Positions 10,809-22,691 of a DNA stretch of 64,000 nucleotides are shown piece after piece. Under the pieces are notes generated by a model, which searched no databases, was not told the DNA's origin, and worked only from the letters and a program-made list of their open reading frames with translations. The stretch's first letter is position 1, and each line of letters begins with the position of its first letter. This stretch comes from Pectinophora gossypiella (lineage: Eukaryota > Arthropoda > Insecta > Lepidoptera > Gelechiidae): NCBI RefSeq assembly GCF_024362695.1, contig NC_065422.1, positions 3,595,534-3,659,533 on the forward strand, in the 5' to 3' direction. The translations under genes and the position numbers were made by a program.

Positions 10809-12032
10809 AACATGAATTGGAAAATCAAATTAAATAAATGGCTAGTCGAAGTCAAAAGAAATGTGAAAGGTCAAACACAGAATTGGGTACCTAATTCGCA
10901 ACACTTCCTGTAGCTTAAACCAATCGATTACGAAATCAAAATTACTACCAGCTACAAAGTAATCGGAAATTACGCACGAAATTCTAAATAAACATCCGAA
11001 ATTACGAGCGTCCCGATTGGTTGACAGAAAACAAATAAACATGGTAGCTTAATTCGCAAAAGCTACTTATCGCCACAATCAACATCAATACGGACGCCTT
11101 TGATTCCCAAACGATTATGTACCAAACGCTAATAAAGTACCATTTTATATTGAGCTTCCCCCCTCCCCCCGCGTCTCTCAATTAAAGGTGAGACGGGGGG
11201 AAGAAATGAAACATCAGGGACCTATAAATGAGCGTCTTTAAAGCAAGGAAATCACCGAAGGAAATGCAAACAGACAATCAGTTACGATTTTAAAGATGGA
11301 ATTGGATTCTACAAACAAGGGGGTAATTTGACAAACGCCCCCGAATCGAATGAGTTTCGAATTTAAATTTTGTTTGAAGTTTGGAATCGTAAACGTTTGA
11401 AAATAAAAAATAATGTGTTTAGGTGTTTTATAGTGAAGTTGCGATCCGCGTAAGCGGGAAAAAAAATAAGTCTTAACTTATTTTCAAATAAATGTGCTCT
11501 AAATAAATGAATCCAATCGAATTGAAGACAATTATTAGTAATTACATAAAAAATAACTTTGTAAATACGTTATATGTTTTTCAAATCAAATTCGAATTAC
11601 GAACCCAAAAATAATGATACCCTTACCCAAAAACAAGAAAGGTGTTTTATAATACGCTTTCCAGTCCCATGATTACGCAAATGGAAAGAATCGTCAGCAA
11701 ACAACGTACCCCGACCGCTTTGAGACTAGCAAATGTAATCTGTTTTGTTAATTTTGAACGTCGTTTGTCGGTGTTTTTCATCCCGGGAAAAGGAACGGTT
11801 AAGTTGTATTTGCTTTGCCCGGGAATGATTATCGAGCGTTGTTGTTTATACCCGGGCGAAACGGTCTTGTAAAATACCTTTTTATTAACCTATAAAAAGC
11901 TGTTAATTTTCATTGAAAACGAATATTGGGTAAAAAACTACTTGTAAGGATATATGGACTTATAGCCAAACCGATAAAAAAATAACGAAATAAGTTCCAC
12001 CTATAATCCCATGGAGGTGGGTAGAGACAAAT
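10809..12032. other. No gene seen; partly GC-richer
   Basis: 11640-11875 carries three CCCGGG words (11782, 11818, 11851) in non-repeat sequence; the open frame there is not convincing. Confidence 0.4.
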
Positions 12033-12102
12033 TTTGTCCGGCCGAGTAGTTAATGCCATCTGCCGCAAATCTACAATAAGTCACGTCAAAAAAAAAGAAA
12101 AA
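12033..12102 (-). repeat. Dispersed repeat K
   Basis: TTGTCCGGCCGAGTAGTTAA ... AATAAGTCACGTCAAAAAAA. Confidence 0.72.
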
Positions 12103-12149
12103 GATAGAGACAAAAGTAATCAGAAGCTAGCAGCCACTTTTAAACGAAG

Positions 12150-12292
12150 TCCTTACATATGCACTAGCACCTAGCACATCTCTTTCTTCCCTAGGTTTCA
12201 AACCATCTCCATATAAAGTATCATCCAAATCGGTTCTGGGATTTAAGCTTGAAAAAGTAACAGTCAGACAGACAGTTTTTTTTCGCGTAGAT
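12150..12292 (+). repeat. Lepidopteran dispersed repeat (AAATCGGTTCTGGGATTTAA type)
   Basis: TTTCAAACCATCTCCATATA ... CAGTCAGACAGACAG; class uncertain. Confidence 0.6.
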
Positions 12293-12392
12293 AAGAAATT
12301 GAAAGCATTTTATTTTTATTCGTTCCTAGTTTAGCACTGATGCGATAAAAATATAAAATCGTTAAAGAACATTGCAACAATAACACATTTGG

Positions 12393-12515
12393 GGGTTCAA
12401 AACCAAAAAAGCAATATTGCTATTTGACATTTGTTTGCATTGCGCACTTACTTCTACATGCGCAAATGTCAAATTGCAATATTGCTTTTTAGATGAAAAC
12501 GATGTCGCTTTCATA
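12393..12515. mobile_element. MITE M1, copy d (degraded ends)
   Basis: Core AAAAAGCAATATTGCTATTT and the inverted CAATATTGCTTTTTAGATGA; outer arms damaged. Confidence 0.8.
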
Positions 12516-13054
12516 ACCTCGCTGCTTGTTAGTATGATACCAAAAATATCAGCATACCACACAACCTCCCATCCTAAGTGACTTATGAGGACGTATCAGT
12601 TCAGAGGCGGTGGTATGTGTGTTATCATTCACGATACTAAAGATGACACCTGAATGTCCTTTACTGCCATTAGCTCGTCCAGGCGTAAAGCAATCCATCT
12701 CAGACAGTATATTTAACAAAGTATGTTAGGGAACATTATGTTTAGCTAGGGTTTGCACTCGGATTTGGTCGGGATACCGTGTAATAAATGCTGAGTGAAA
12801 AAACGATTAAAAAAAAGGACAAAGAAGAGATATCTTACAGCCAACCTTGCTTGGTGAAAACGAAATTTTCTATACATATTTGTTATTTAATCCAGGTAAT
12901 AAATTGTCGTCTCTATTTTTACCTTGATTTAAATTAATTTCAAAGTAATCGAGGTTTTAATGAAGAAAATTTCATACATCATCATTATTTTTGTTTTTTT
13001 TTTTCCTACCTTTTTTTCTCTTTATCTTTTCTTTTTTTATTTTTTTTTTACTTT
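12516..13054. other. No gene seen
   Basis: AT-rich, ending in long T-rich tracts. Confidence 0.5.
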
Positions 13055-13125
13055 TTTTCTCTTTTGTTTTGTATTTTGCTTTTTTCCTGTTTGTGCAATA
13101 AAGTATTTGCTACGTTGTTATGTTA
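13055..13125 (+). mobile_element. LINE 3' terminus
   Basis: TTTTCCTGTTTGTGCAATAA AGTATTTG after a T-rich tract. The T-rich open frame at 12960-13187 is not a gene. Confidence 0.6.
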
Positions 13126-13369
13126 TCACTTCAATAGTGCTTACATGGTTTTATAGAAATAACGAAGAAACAAAGTGTCAAAACTAAGGAGACAAATCTA
13201 AGGATTTGTTTTCTGATGACAAATAATTATCCTAACAGACAAACGTCGTATTTTCAGCGTATTAATTCAAACATAAATTTAAATTATATAAGGGATACCC
13301 TATTTGAATAAGCACAAATTGTCAAAGAGATTTTATCTAGTTAAACAAAGACGTTGCTTCTGTTAGCTT

Positions 13370-13738
13370 TTGCCCCTATTTAGGGGTGCCTATTTAATAG
13401 GATCGGGTAATACCCTTGATGCTACCTCTGATTTTAACCCCCTTACTAATAAACACCATAGTACTTTTGTTCTATATTCCTTTTCACTCATTTGCCTAGA
13501 TATTTGTAAGGGAGTGAAAGAGATGGAGGCAGATTATGAAACTGCGGTGGATTTGTTTGAGCCGCTTACGATGTTTCTGGTTCTTTGTGGTGTGGGTTAT
13601 TATGAGGTTTGGATTATAAGGTCCTTAGGGCGTGATGTTGTTAATGTTGTTACAATTATTGGGGGTTTGTTTTTGATGCAGTCTCATGGATGGGTTTTAA
13701 ATGTGATGGGAATGGAATGTTTTCTTTGGAGGTTATAA
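13370..13738 (+). other. Unrecognised open frame, probably not a gene
   Basis: A 122-codon frame starting at TTG, not ATG, ending ...VNVMGMECFLWRL. Its second half is GT-rich and hydrophobic. I see no domain, splice sites or homologue. Confidence 0.15.
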
Positions 13739-14107
13739 TTTATATTCGCTGTGAAAATAGCAAATGATATGGAAAATATTATTAAGTTTTTTCATGTTTT
13801 TAACAGGTGTCATTGTTTTTTTATTTGTTTGTTTTTGATGCTAACTCGCAGTAGACGTACACCAGGACTGGTTTCTCTCGAAACTCGAAAATAAAAATAG
13901 AGATTCAACATCGTACCGTACATTTTTCCATACATTTTCCTGATTGTTAGCTGTTGTGTGTACTTTTTTAATAAATAAAAATCAATACCCTTCAAGGTTC
14001 TTCTGTAACGAAGGAATCCCTAAAAAAGAAAAGTTTTTATAATACTTATTGTTAATGTCCAAGTTTGAGTCTATGCTTAGCATGAAGCAAATCTTAGGAC
14101 TTTATTT

Positions 14108-14395
14108 TGCGTATATAGCTACATAGGTACATACATAAACCGACCCCCGTTTTTTTCCTATTATTTCCCACCGGGGTAAGCAGAGACTATTTCAAATTCC
14201 GACACACTTCTCTTGCTTCCTCCACATTAATCATTCGTTTCATACACACACGCCGGTGCAGCGTAGATCGTACTAAACCTTTTCTAAGAACATCTCCAAT
14301 TTGGTCAATGTACGTCCTTCTAGGCCTTCCTCTGCCAGCTCTACCAACAACCTTTGCTTTATATACGGCTTTCGTAATCCTATTATCCATCCTAA
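14108..14395 (-). pseudogene. LINE L1 3' end (reverse-transcriptase C-terminal remnant)
   Basis: The minus strand reads GRAGRGRPRRTYIDQIGDVL followed by RKGLVRSTLHRRVCMKRM, the C-terminal region of a LINE ORF, then the shared 3' tail ending near ACATACATAAAC (plus strand). Confidence 0.85.
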
Positions 14396-14579
14396 TTCTA
14401 TTATTCTTGATTTACTTAGTTCCACTAAAAATACCAAAACAATATATTATGCAAATACCAATCAAAGTATATTTGAACAGCGAAATCTGCGCTAACAAGG
14501 TACGCGAAAACAAATTGATAGCTGTTGGCCTTCACAAAAACAACTCGTACTAACAATCATCAATCCCAATTATACTACC

Positions 14580-15230
14580 ATCAGGGCCCCAGTGAAAAAC
14601 CAAACAAAACGGGCCCAATCACAGCGATTGGCCACAAAGCCCACAAAAGGCCACAGAGGGCCACAAAGGGGATTCACGACCCCCCTTTTTTAAACAAGCA
14701 TTTTTGTCTCCTACGTCATCGTGACGTGCGCCAGATTTTTGCGTCATTAGCAAGAACGCAGCGTCATTCGAACACGATTTGTCTATACTTATCTTGCGAT
14801 TTTTTCACGCGTATCGGCCGCACACGTACAATATGCGTAAATTTCGCGTCAGCTAACGTGACGGAAGAAACTTTGAGAGATAAGCTGTGAATGCGACGTT
14901 TTTTCAAAGTTTATTTTCCTTGTAAAAAAAAAATGGCGGATCGCTAGGCCAAGCGAGCGAAAACGCGAAAAACTTCTTAATCGACACGTGTCCTTAATAT
15001 ACTTTTTATTCCGTAAATGGCCGGCCATAAGCCCACAAAAAATATTTCAGCCACTCATTCCAACAGCCAACCAACATTTGCAAATTAAAAAAATAAAATC
15101 TCAAAAAAGGAACGCCATCTACAATTGAGAAACAAAAGAACGACGGCGCACACGCGTTGTTGACTTTAGCGGGCGGCAAAGGCAAAGGCACGATGGTTTT
15201 CAGCCTTCTTTTGAGCATTAAGCCGCTGTA
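14580..15230. promoter_or_regulatory. Low-repeat, CpG-richer block, possible regulatory sequence
   Basis: Contains CCAATCACAGCGATTGG, GTCATCGTGACG and several GACGT/ACGT words in sequence that matches none of the repeats here. Open frames in it are not convincing. Could be a conserved intronic element. Confidence 0.3.
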
Positions 15231-15674
15231 TTTTCAGCTAAGTCCCGTGAAGGCTACAAGTCGCTGGAGAGATGTGCTTTAACGTTTGAGCTACAAGCGC
15301 TTAAAGCGGCTAGAAGGGCTATACTTTATTGTAAAAGTGCTCTCATAGTCTAATTGTTTGCGGAAAGGGTTCGTCGAGTATTGTTCCGGGGTTTTATGGT
15401 TGGAAAAAACATTGGCTAGTTTAAAAATAGAATTTTAAAATCATCTCAGTGCGGCAAAATGGAAAAGTAAAGCTATGGAAATTAAAAATACTAAACCGTT
15501 CGATTTGGCTTTTCGAATTTTATTTGAAAGGCAATGATAATTAATCGTCAATTATTGTACCGCTATTCAGATGTATGTGAATTTATTAAAATGATTTCTC
15601 TTTTATTTTATTTTTCAGCTCTATTCCAATTTCCCAATAATTTTAAATAAGCCAACGACAGTCTTAATATAACA

Positions 15675-15885
15675 GATGTAATCACAAATGATTATCATGT
15701 GCTCAGCGGTGAAGGAAAACATAGGAGGTGTGTGATCTAAACTGTACCTACTGGGCTGGTTTTCCGCGAAGGGAAGGTAAGAAGGGAAGGTGGAAGGGGA
15801 GACAGGCAGCCACTTCTGTAAAAAACCGAACCTGTCAAATCTTCAGGTTAGGTAAGCGGACCCTGTGAAAAACGGGATAAAAAAT
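15675..15885 (+). mobile_element. SINE family D, 5' truncated D3
   Basis: Starts at TGATTATCATGTGCTCAGCG and continues through CAGCCACTTCTGTAAAAAAC to GTGAAAAACGGGATA. Confidence 0.85.
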
Positions 15886-15944
15886 ACTATTGGAAAACTC
15901 TATTGGAATAAACTTCCAAAAAAACAGACAATTTCACTGTGGGA

Positions 15945-16244
15945 GGAGCTTGGTGGCGCAGCGGTAAACGCGCTCGGTCTGCGATTGTTAAAGTTAAGCA
16001 ACTTTCGCAAAGGCCGGTCATAGGATGGGTGACCACAAAAAAAGTTTTCATCTCGAGCTCCTCCGTGCTTCGGAAGGCACGTTAAGCCGTTGGTCCCGGC
16101 TGCATTAGCAGTCGTTAATAACCATCAATCTGCACTAGGCCCACGTAATGGTTTAAGGCCCGATCTCCCTATCCATCCATAGGGAAGGCCCGTGCCCCAG
16201 CAGTGGGGACGTTAATGGGCTGATGATGATGATGATGATAAATG
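15945..16244 (+). mobile_element. SINE family B, full copy B2
   Basis: GGAGCTTGGTGGCGCAGCGG head, body and (GAT)n tail. Target-site duplication ACTGTGGGA at 15936-15944 and 16245-16253. Confidence 0.93.
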
Positions 16245-16254
16245 ACTGTGGGAT

Positions 16255-16813
16255 AATACACAAAAACCCTTTACCTTTTACCCCGACGCTACTTGTACAT
16301 TTAGCAGCGGCAATTTTTTTCTAATTAAAATTATTCCGATTGTCGTTCTGTACGTTTGTTGTGGTTTGTGACGCGTGGCATTTTGAGAGCCCTTGTGCTT
16401 TTTAGTGCCCACGTTTACCCTCCGTTTTGATCCGGAACCAACTTTGAAAATAATGGTTAATTCTTTTTATACCCGTGCATAAAAATAGTTGCCGAAACAA
16501 GCTTCCTACGGTTTGCCCTTTATTAGGAAGAATTTAATTTAAAATAATATATTTTATTTTTATTATTTATTTTTAAATGTGAATTGTTTTTTTTTGGGAT
16601 GATAAATTATAAATTACGTTGTTCGACTTGTCATCTACACGAAAGAAGAAGACGGAAGAATTTCTATGCTGTTCTAGCGAGTTGGGTAGGACGCTTTCAA
16701 CAGCTATCTTCCTCGACATGTCCGAGACTGACAGAGGGATTGTCTTTTTAACATGATGGATCAGTAATATGAATGGGATGATCACCTATCAACAAAAGGA
16801 TCATCATTCTATC
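16255..16813. other. No gene seen
   Basis: Unique-looking AT-rich spacer between SINE B2 and MITE M5. Confidence 0.5.
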
Positions 16814-16954
16814 TAAGGGTGGTATTAATAAACTAATCTCAGCTTTGAGACCGCCCTCAAGATCATGTCAATGTGACAGTTCTTATATAAATAGAGACTT
16901 GAGATTGGTCTTAAGAGCAATCTCAGCTGAGTTTAGTTTATTAATACCATCCTA
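16814..16954. mobile_element. Foldback MITE M5
   Basis: GGTATTAATAAACTAATCTC and inverted GAGTTTAGTTTATTAATACC ends, about 140 bp, stem about 35 bp. Confidence 0.82.
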
Positions 16955-16974
16955 AGAGACCTGAGACAGTCTCA

Positions 16975-17070
16975 CAAAGTGCTTTTTCGATAGAAGTGTC
17001 CCTGGGAATCGAACTCGGGACCTACGGATCGTGAGCCCAACGCTCAACCACTGGACTGTAGAGGCCTTTA
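16975..17070 (-). mobile_element. SINE A/C head fragment
   Basis: CAGTCTCACAAAGTG ... GGGAATCGAACTCGGGACCT ... CAACCACTGGACTGTAGAGG. Confidence 0.8.
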
Positions 17071-17894
17071 TGACAGTAACGTAGTATTACCAAGACGCTA
17101 TTATAAAATGTCTTCTATTTCTGTTCGTAGCCAGTTTTAATGGAGAAATGTATAAAAATAGCACGACGCAAGTATCTGTAAGAAACAAGAATCCTTATTA
17201 AGTACTGGAGCCCGGTTGATTAGAATTCTATGAACCAACAGGATATTGCAAGACGTGTACCTACTATAAACACAAAACGAGTTGAACATTAAAACTAAAA
17301 ACAACCTTAGTTAAAAAGTTGTAAATTGACGATAAAAAAACACATTCCATAAAGTACCAACTTGGGCAATAACAAAACGTATTTTATAACACTGGGAATG
17401 GGAATGTTTCTAATTAACAATTTCTAGTTTTGTCTCATTTCCCACTTTATATGTAACATGATTCTAGGAATTATTATCTTACTAATGCCCCTAGTATAGC
17501 CAGTAACTTGTCGGAGATATGGAGCCGAAATAATAACCAGTTTAAAAAAGCACTTCGCCTTAAACGTCTACTAGCAAACACAGATCATTTTAAACTGGCC
17601 AAGATAATTGTTCTTTTTTTAAGTGCCAGTTCAAATGACATTCCTTATTCGGATTTATAGAATACCTTATCACTGATAACTCATCGCGGTCTACACATTA
17701 TTCCATTTTTTTTAAATGTAAGTTGATCCTTTTCGTAATTAACGTAAGGTAAACTGCCTTGATATATGTTATGGCGGGAGAATGTGTACACTGCACAATC
17801 TAGAAGACAATAAAAATATTTCAACCTTACATTATATGCATAACTGATGCTGTTAATCCTTATAAGTAATCAAAAGACAACGTTCTGTTACTCA
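17071..17894. other. No gene seen
   Basis: AT-rich spacer. Confidence 0.5.
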
Positions 17895-18085
17895 TCACAC
17901 CGCTCTTGTTGGTTGTGAGGTCAATAGACGACCTCATCAACCCTGGTCTCAAGATTACCGTTGAGTCGCCCTGACGTGACTCATACTTCTTCTTATCGTA
18001 TGGGTTGTGAGGTGAAATACCAACCTCATCAACCCTGGCGTCAAGGTTATTACTGAGCCGCCAAAGGCCCCTGACATCGCTACGC
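17895..18085 (-). mobile_element. Two tandem SINE C tail fragments
   Basis: 17895-17985 and 17996-18085 both carry GGTTGTGAGGT...CCTCATCAACCCTGG..TCAAG; two adjacent reverse tails. Confidence 0.75.
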
Positions 18086-18821
18086 TATAAGTAAATACAA
18101 TTTTGTGGCAAACTCGCTTAAGCTATAAGTACCTTTTTTTATAAATAATAAATTTTGTTGATACATTGCTGTTATTGGTTAACGTAGTATACCTATATAA
18201 ATCACTTTTTTCGCGGACAAATGCCTACCGCATACCTTCCCGTGCCCTCTACGGGGGTAGCGAGAGGGTTACGTCAGGCTCGCAACGACTAAAACCGGTT
18301 TCCGTATCACCACCATTATGCCATGCTGCAGGGACACTATCTAATTCTTCCGCGGCACCTATTTTAACCCCTACCACAAGCGTGTAAAGTTTTAAATATT
18401 TTAATACTACCTTGCAATGCAATGAAAATTACAAACTAGTTTTGTAATTAATTCCCACAATGCACCATAGCCCCTGTATCTTACATTGTAATTATGGTAT
18501 GAAAGTAACCTGGCCGTATGATAAATGAGGTAAAGACGAGGTTGCATTGTTTCGAGAATGAAAGACCTTTTGTCTTCGTCTCGAGACAAAAACCCCGTGG
18601 CTTGTCTATCGTCTCGACTGGCTCTTTTGTCGATGGTCGCCATTGTCGCGGTCAGAAACATTAAATGCAGTTAAAAAGAATATAATGACCTGCAAATATT
18701 TGCGAAATTCCCACGGCGAAACGGGTTTGCACAATTTTTGCGTTTTGAAATGCGTAGGTACATTGTTATATGCGCACGTAAGGGCTTGCATCTCACTACG
18801 AAACCACTGTGGTGCCTTTTT
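18086..18821. other. No gene seen
   Basis: A GC-richer patch at 18220-18370 (TACGGGGGTAGCGAGAGGGT) is unexplained. Confidence 0.45.
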
Positions 18822-18912
18822 TTGACGTGACTTATTGTAGATTTGCCGCAGATGGCATTAACTACTTGGCCGGACAAATGGGGAACACTGAAGGCTCTCA
18901 CGCGGTAATTGT
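18822..18912 (+). repeat. Dispersed repeat K
   Basis: GACGTGACTTATTGTAGATT TGCCGCAGATGGCATTAACT ... GGGAACACTGAAGGCTCTCA. Confidence 0.75.
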
Positions 18913-19251
18913 GGCGCCACAAACAACAAAATGTATGCAGATTAGAGATTAAATAATTTTGTTGGCAGCGCCACTGTGGTTGCACAGTTGCATGGTGTCC
19001 TAGTAAGAAAGCGCTCTAAGTGTGCAAATCGCCATCCCTGTTGGTATACTTAGGAGACAAAAATAATCATAAAATAATAAAATAATATTTGACATTCTTT
19101 GGCTTTTGAAGTGTAAATAAAATGGAATGTTTATGTTAATAAATTCATCAAAATTAAATATTTTTAGAATCTGATCAATCGTTCAGAGACAACCCTTTAA
19201 AAGAAATAAAGATAGAAATAGAGTCAACATCTTCGGGGATATAGGCGTGAA

Positions 19252-19412
19252 GTTTTGACAGGTCCGGTTTTTTACAGAAGCGACTGCCTGTCTGACCTTC
19301 CAACCCGCGAAGGGAAAGCAATCCCAGTACAGTACAGGTTAGGTGACATATCTCCAAAAATGCATTTCTCGGGAATGTGGGTTTCCTCACGATGTTTTCC
19401 TTCACCGCTTTG
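19252..19412 (-). mobile_element. SINE family D fragment D4
   Basis: Reverse: GACAGGTCCGGTTTTTTACA ... AATGCATTTCTCGGGAATGT ... CTTCACCGC. Confidence 0.85.
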
Positions 19413-20605
19413 TTATGTTATGTTATGTATTACTTTAATGCACACGGTCCTCAGTAGATTATGTTAACAAACACATAGACATGGTCAGGCATGGTAACAG
19501 AAGACTCATCCGAATTCTGACCAAAGAAGATTAAGCGTTTACATTCCAAAACAAATACTCTCAAAGCATTTATTAATATAAATGTATTTTTTCTTAAAAA
19601 CTAATATTTTATCTTTCAATTTACATTAAGACATCATTTTTCAGATACCCGTCAATACAACCGTTAAGATAATCATTCTCCATACTACTATAAGAATATT
19701 TTAAACCGTAATTAGTAATTCTGTCTTCTATCGATTTGGCTAATTAATATGAGAAAGGATATTTAAACGCCTCTATTGCTATTTTAAAACTTGTTTTCTT
19801 TATTGAGTTATTCATGGGAAATTTTAATGTTTGAAACTTGTATTTTTTTTTTCTAAAAACTAAATAGTTTCTCTTAGTTTAGAAGTGGGTAGTACAGTAG
19901 AAAGTACATTATTGAAATTGGTTAGTAATCTTATATTTCGCTGTAATAGTGTGGGGAATTAGCTCATGTTGCGTTGGATGTACCTCTGCGTACCCCAATT
20001 AAGATACAATCGTGAGTATGTTATAATGCCATACTTGACTCTACCTACTCCAATAAGAATACAAGCGCGGTTTTAAATAAGTACAAGTAATCTTAATCCA
20101 TATTAATTAAACAGAATAAATAAAAGGATCAGTTACAAAAGCAGGCATCGTTTTAAGAAAACAATGTAGAATACGTCGGTATTGTGAAGATATGCGCTTG
20201 CGCCGCACAAAGGCTTATTGTGTGCCCATATGGGAAAATATCGCTTGTTTTGTCATCTCTATTGTTGTTGACAGACGGACGGACAACTGAAAAGACAACC
20301 TTTGAATACTTATGTAAGCAGGAAGAGAGTTGAATGCGAGCCTCTTTGCTCCGAGATTATGCAAAGTACCTAAACGCGGTTTGTTAATGTTTTCCGTCTT
20401 AATGTATGTAACGTTGGTTGCTTTTGATTTTGTCGTGTTTTCATAGAATACTATATTGGGGAAGTGTGGAATGTTTGAGTTCGCATTTCACATAAACATG
20501 CATAACGATTATGATCTCCATTAAGGTAGACAAGGCAAATAAGCGCTCTCCATACAAATTGACTTGATCATTTATTTATTATAGTGCATCAACAGTACAC
20601 AAACA
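19413..20605. other. No gene seen
   Basis: AT-rich; diverged repeat H at about 19960. Confidence 0.5.
19955..20060 (+). repeat. Dispersed repeat H, diverged
   Basis: GTTGCGTTGGATGTACCTCT GCGTACCCCAATTAAGATAC. Confidence 0.5.
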
Positions 20606-20924
20606 TCATCAACAGCCTATATACGTGCCACTGCTGGGCACAGGCCTCCCCTCAATCAACCGGAGGGGGTATGGAGCATACTCCACCACGCTACTCCAAT
20701 GCGGATTGGTGGAGGTGTTTTTACGGCTAATAGCCGGGGCCAACGGCTTAACGTGCCCTCCGAAGCACGGAATTATCTTACTTTTTCGGACAATCAGGTG
20801 ATTCAAGCCTGAAAAGTCCTTACCAAACAAAGGACAGTCTCACAAAGTGATTTCGACAATGTCCCCATCGGGAATCGAACCCTCTACGCTAACTAACGCT
20901 CTACACTAAACCACGGAGGCTGTT
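20606..20924 (-). mobile_element. SINE family A, near-full copy A2
   Basis: Reverse orientation of A1, with the B-box area partly deleted (CGGGAATCGAACCCTCTACG). No clear target-site duplication. Confidence 0.9.
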
Positions 20925-21718
20925 TAAGTTCCTTTTGCTGGAAAAGTTCCGGTATGCCTGCCAGTTATAGACGCACACAACACTGACTAAGATAATAATA
21001 AAAAGTAGAAACTAAAGTTAACAAATTAAAAAAAAACAATAATTGAAAATAAAATTTATAAAGAAAAAACATAGATCGAACATCACCATTTAATTTCGTT
21101 TTTGATAATTTCCAGCTAACGAATTAAGACATCTTTATACTTTTAAAAAACATTAAATTAGTTTCTGTTTTACTTACATTTGGCTTTAAAATAGTAATAA
21201 ATATAATGTCTTATAAGGTTAGTAACATATTTGAAAGCAAACCGGCTTATCACGGCATAATTGTACTGATCAATAAAGAATTCTGAGCCATCCCATTATC
21301 GGGCAATCTCCAAAACTAATCCAACGTACTTTGGAAAAAATGCCGAACACTAAACACTAATACGTCAATTTATCACTGAAGACGCTTAAATAGAAACCAT
21401 TTAACGTCTGTAGTAACACCAAAACATTCTTTATTTCAAACTATTAACTACATTCTCGACAACTACCGCTCGACAGCAGATAAAAATCTGTTTTCTTCTT
21501 ATTTTTTTCGAATTAAACACACTAGCAGCCATTAATATGAACGGGATAGTAGATAAATCATATTAATATATTTTCTCTCGGTCCAACACGTTATGACATA
21601 AGATTTTTCATATCTAAAACTGGGTAATTAATAGACATACGGCGTTATGTGTTGTGAAGTGGGCTGAGAACTGTGATGGTTTGTCAAGAGCTGCCGAAGC
21701 GTGGGATCTGATCAATGT
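20925..21718. other. No gene seen
   Basis: AT-rich spacer. Confidence 0.5.
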
Positions 21719-21725
21719 TAAGTAC

Positions 21726-22047
21726 AACGGCCTTCGTGGTCCAGTGGTTGAGCTTTGGGCTCACGATCCGGAGGCCCCGGGTTCGAATCCCGGTGGGGAC
21801 ATAACACAAAATGACTTTGTGATCCCTAGTTTGGTTAGGACATTACAGGCTGATCACCTGATTGTCCGAAAGTAAGATAATCCGTGCTTCGGAAGGCACG
21901 TTAAGCCTTTGATCCCGGTTACTACTTACTGATGTAAGTAGGTTGTCGTCACATGAGTCATGTCAGGGGCCTTTGGCGGCTCAATAGTAACCTTGACACC
22001 AGGGTTGATGAGGGTGGTATTCCACCTCACAATCCACACGATAAGAA
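21726..22047 (+). mobile_element. SINE family C, full copy C1
   Basis: tRNA-like head (GTGGTCCAGTGGTTGAGC, B box GGTTCGAATCC) and a tail GTCAGGGGCCTTTGGCGGCT ... CACACGATAAGAA. Probable 7-bp target-site duplication TAAGTAC (21719-21725, 22048-22054). It sits at the edge of repeat G. Confidence 0.9.
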
Positions 22048-22215
22048 TAAGTACGTATAGAACGGCAACTCTCCGCTCCCCACCAGCGGCTGAGCTAGGT
22101 TTACCTCACCCTCTGTCTTGCTTTAGTCTTCAATCGTATGGGCGTCAGACGTCATACACACAGATGCGCGTGTACGATAACGTCAATGTGTAGTGTCTGT
22201 GTAAAACGAGGTTTA
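22048..22215 (+). repeat. Dispersed repeat G, copy 1
   Basis: TATAGAACGGCAACTCTCCG ... GACGATAACGTCAATGTGTAG-like end; shared with 41.9-42.5 and 43.0 kb. Confidence 0.8.
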
Positions 22216-22303
22216 TTGTATGAAGCGTCCTAAGTGTGTCAATGTATAGATTGAACACCAATAACCATTATTTATTATGGTATTTATAGTCATTTGAACA
22301 TTT

Positions 22304-22653
22304 TATTATGAGATTAAACGAACTTACCTGTAAGTGAAGTTCTATCTCAATTATACGAAGCTCCTTGTTCGAGAGGTTTTTAACAGTGTAGTCTACGTCT
22401 TATGCTCCAGCATCGTCACAATTTTCAAAGCTCATATCCAAAGCTAAAAAAAAAAAGTTAGTTTCCCGCTTCCTGAACGCAGCTGTCAACTAATGTCATT
22501 ATGTTTAAAGCATGTTTCATGGACAACTTCATCACCTGTGGAAGCTTTAGGGCGGGATATTAAAATTGAAGGGAGGGAGTCCTCTCGAACAAGGAGCTTC
22601 GTATAATTGAGATAGAACTTCACTTACAGGTAAGTTCGTTTAATCTCATAATT
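22304..22653. mobile_element. 350-bp palindromic mini-element with 72-bp arms
   Basis: 22304-22375 and 22582-22653 are inverted copies with at most one mismatch. Within the arms a subunit (22349-22608) carries a variant of the large element's TIR (AATTATACGAAGCTCCTTGT). Its left interior to about 22500 equals the right subterminal region of the large element (27893-28003). It therefore looks like an internally deleted relative lying directly against the large element's left TIR. Each arm contains ACAGGTAAGT, a consensus splice-donor string. Confidence 0.85.
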
Positions 22654-22691
22654 ATACTCGCTCCTTGTTCGAGAGGTTTTTAACAGTGTAG
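22650..22691 (+). repeat. Left 42-bp TIR
   Basis: Perfect inverted match to 28004-28045; homology stops abruptly after GTGTAG. Confidence 0.95.

Noticed and set aside
12960..13187. Phe-rich 75-codon frame resembling a membrane protein
   Set aside because: Arises from T-rich simple sequence and a LINE 3' terminus.
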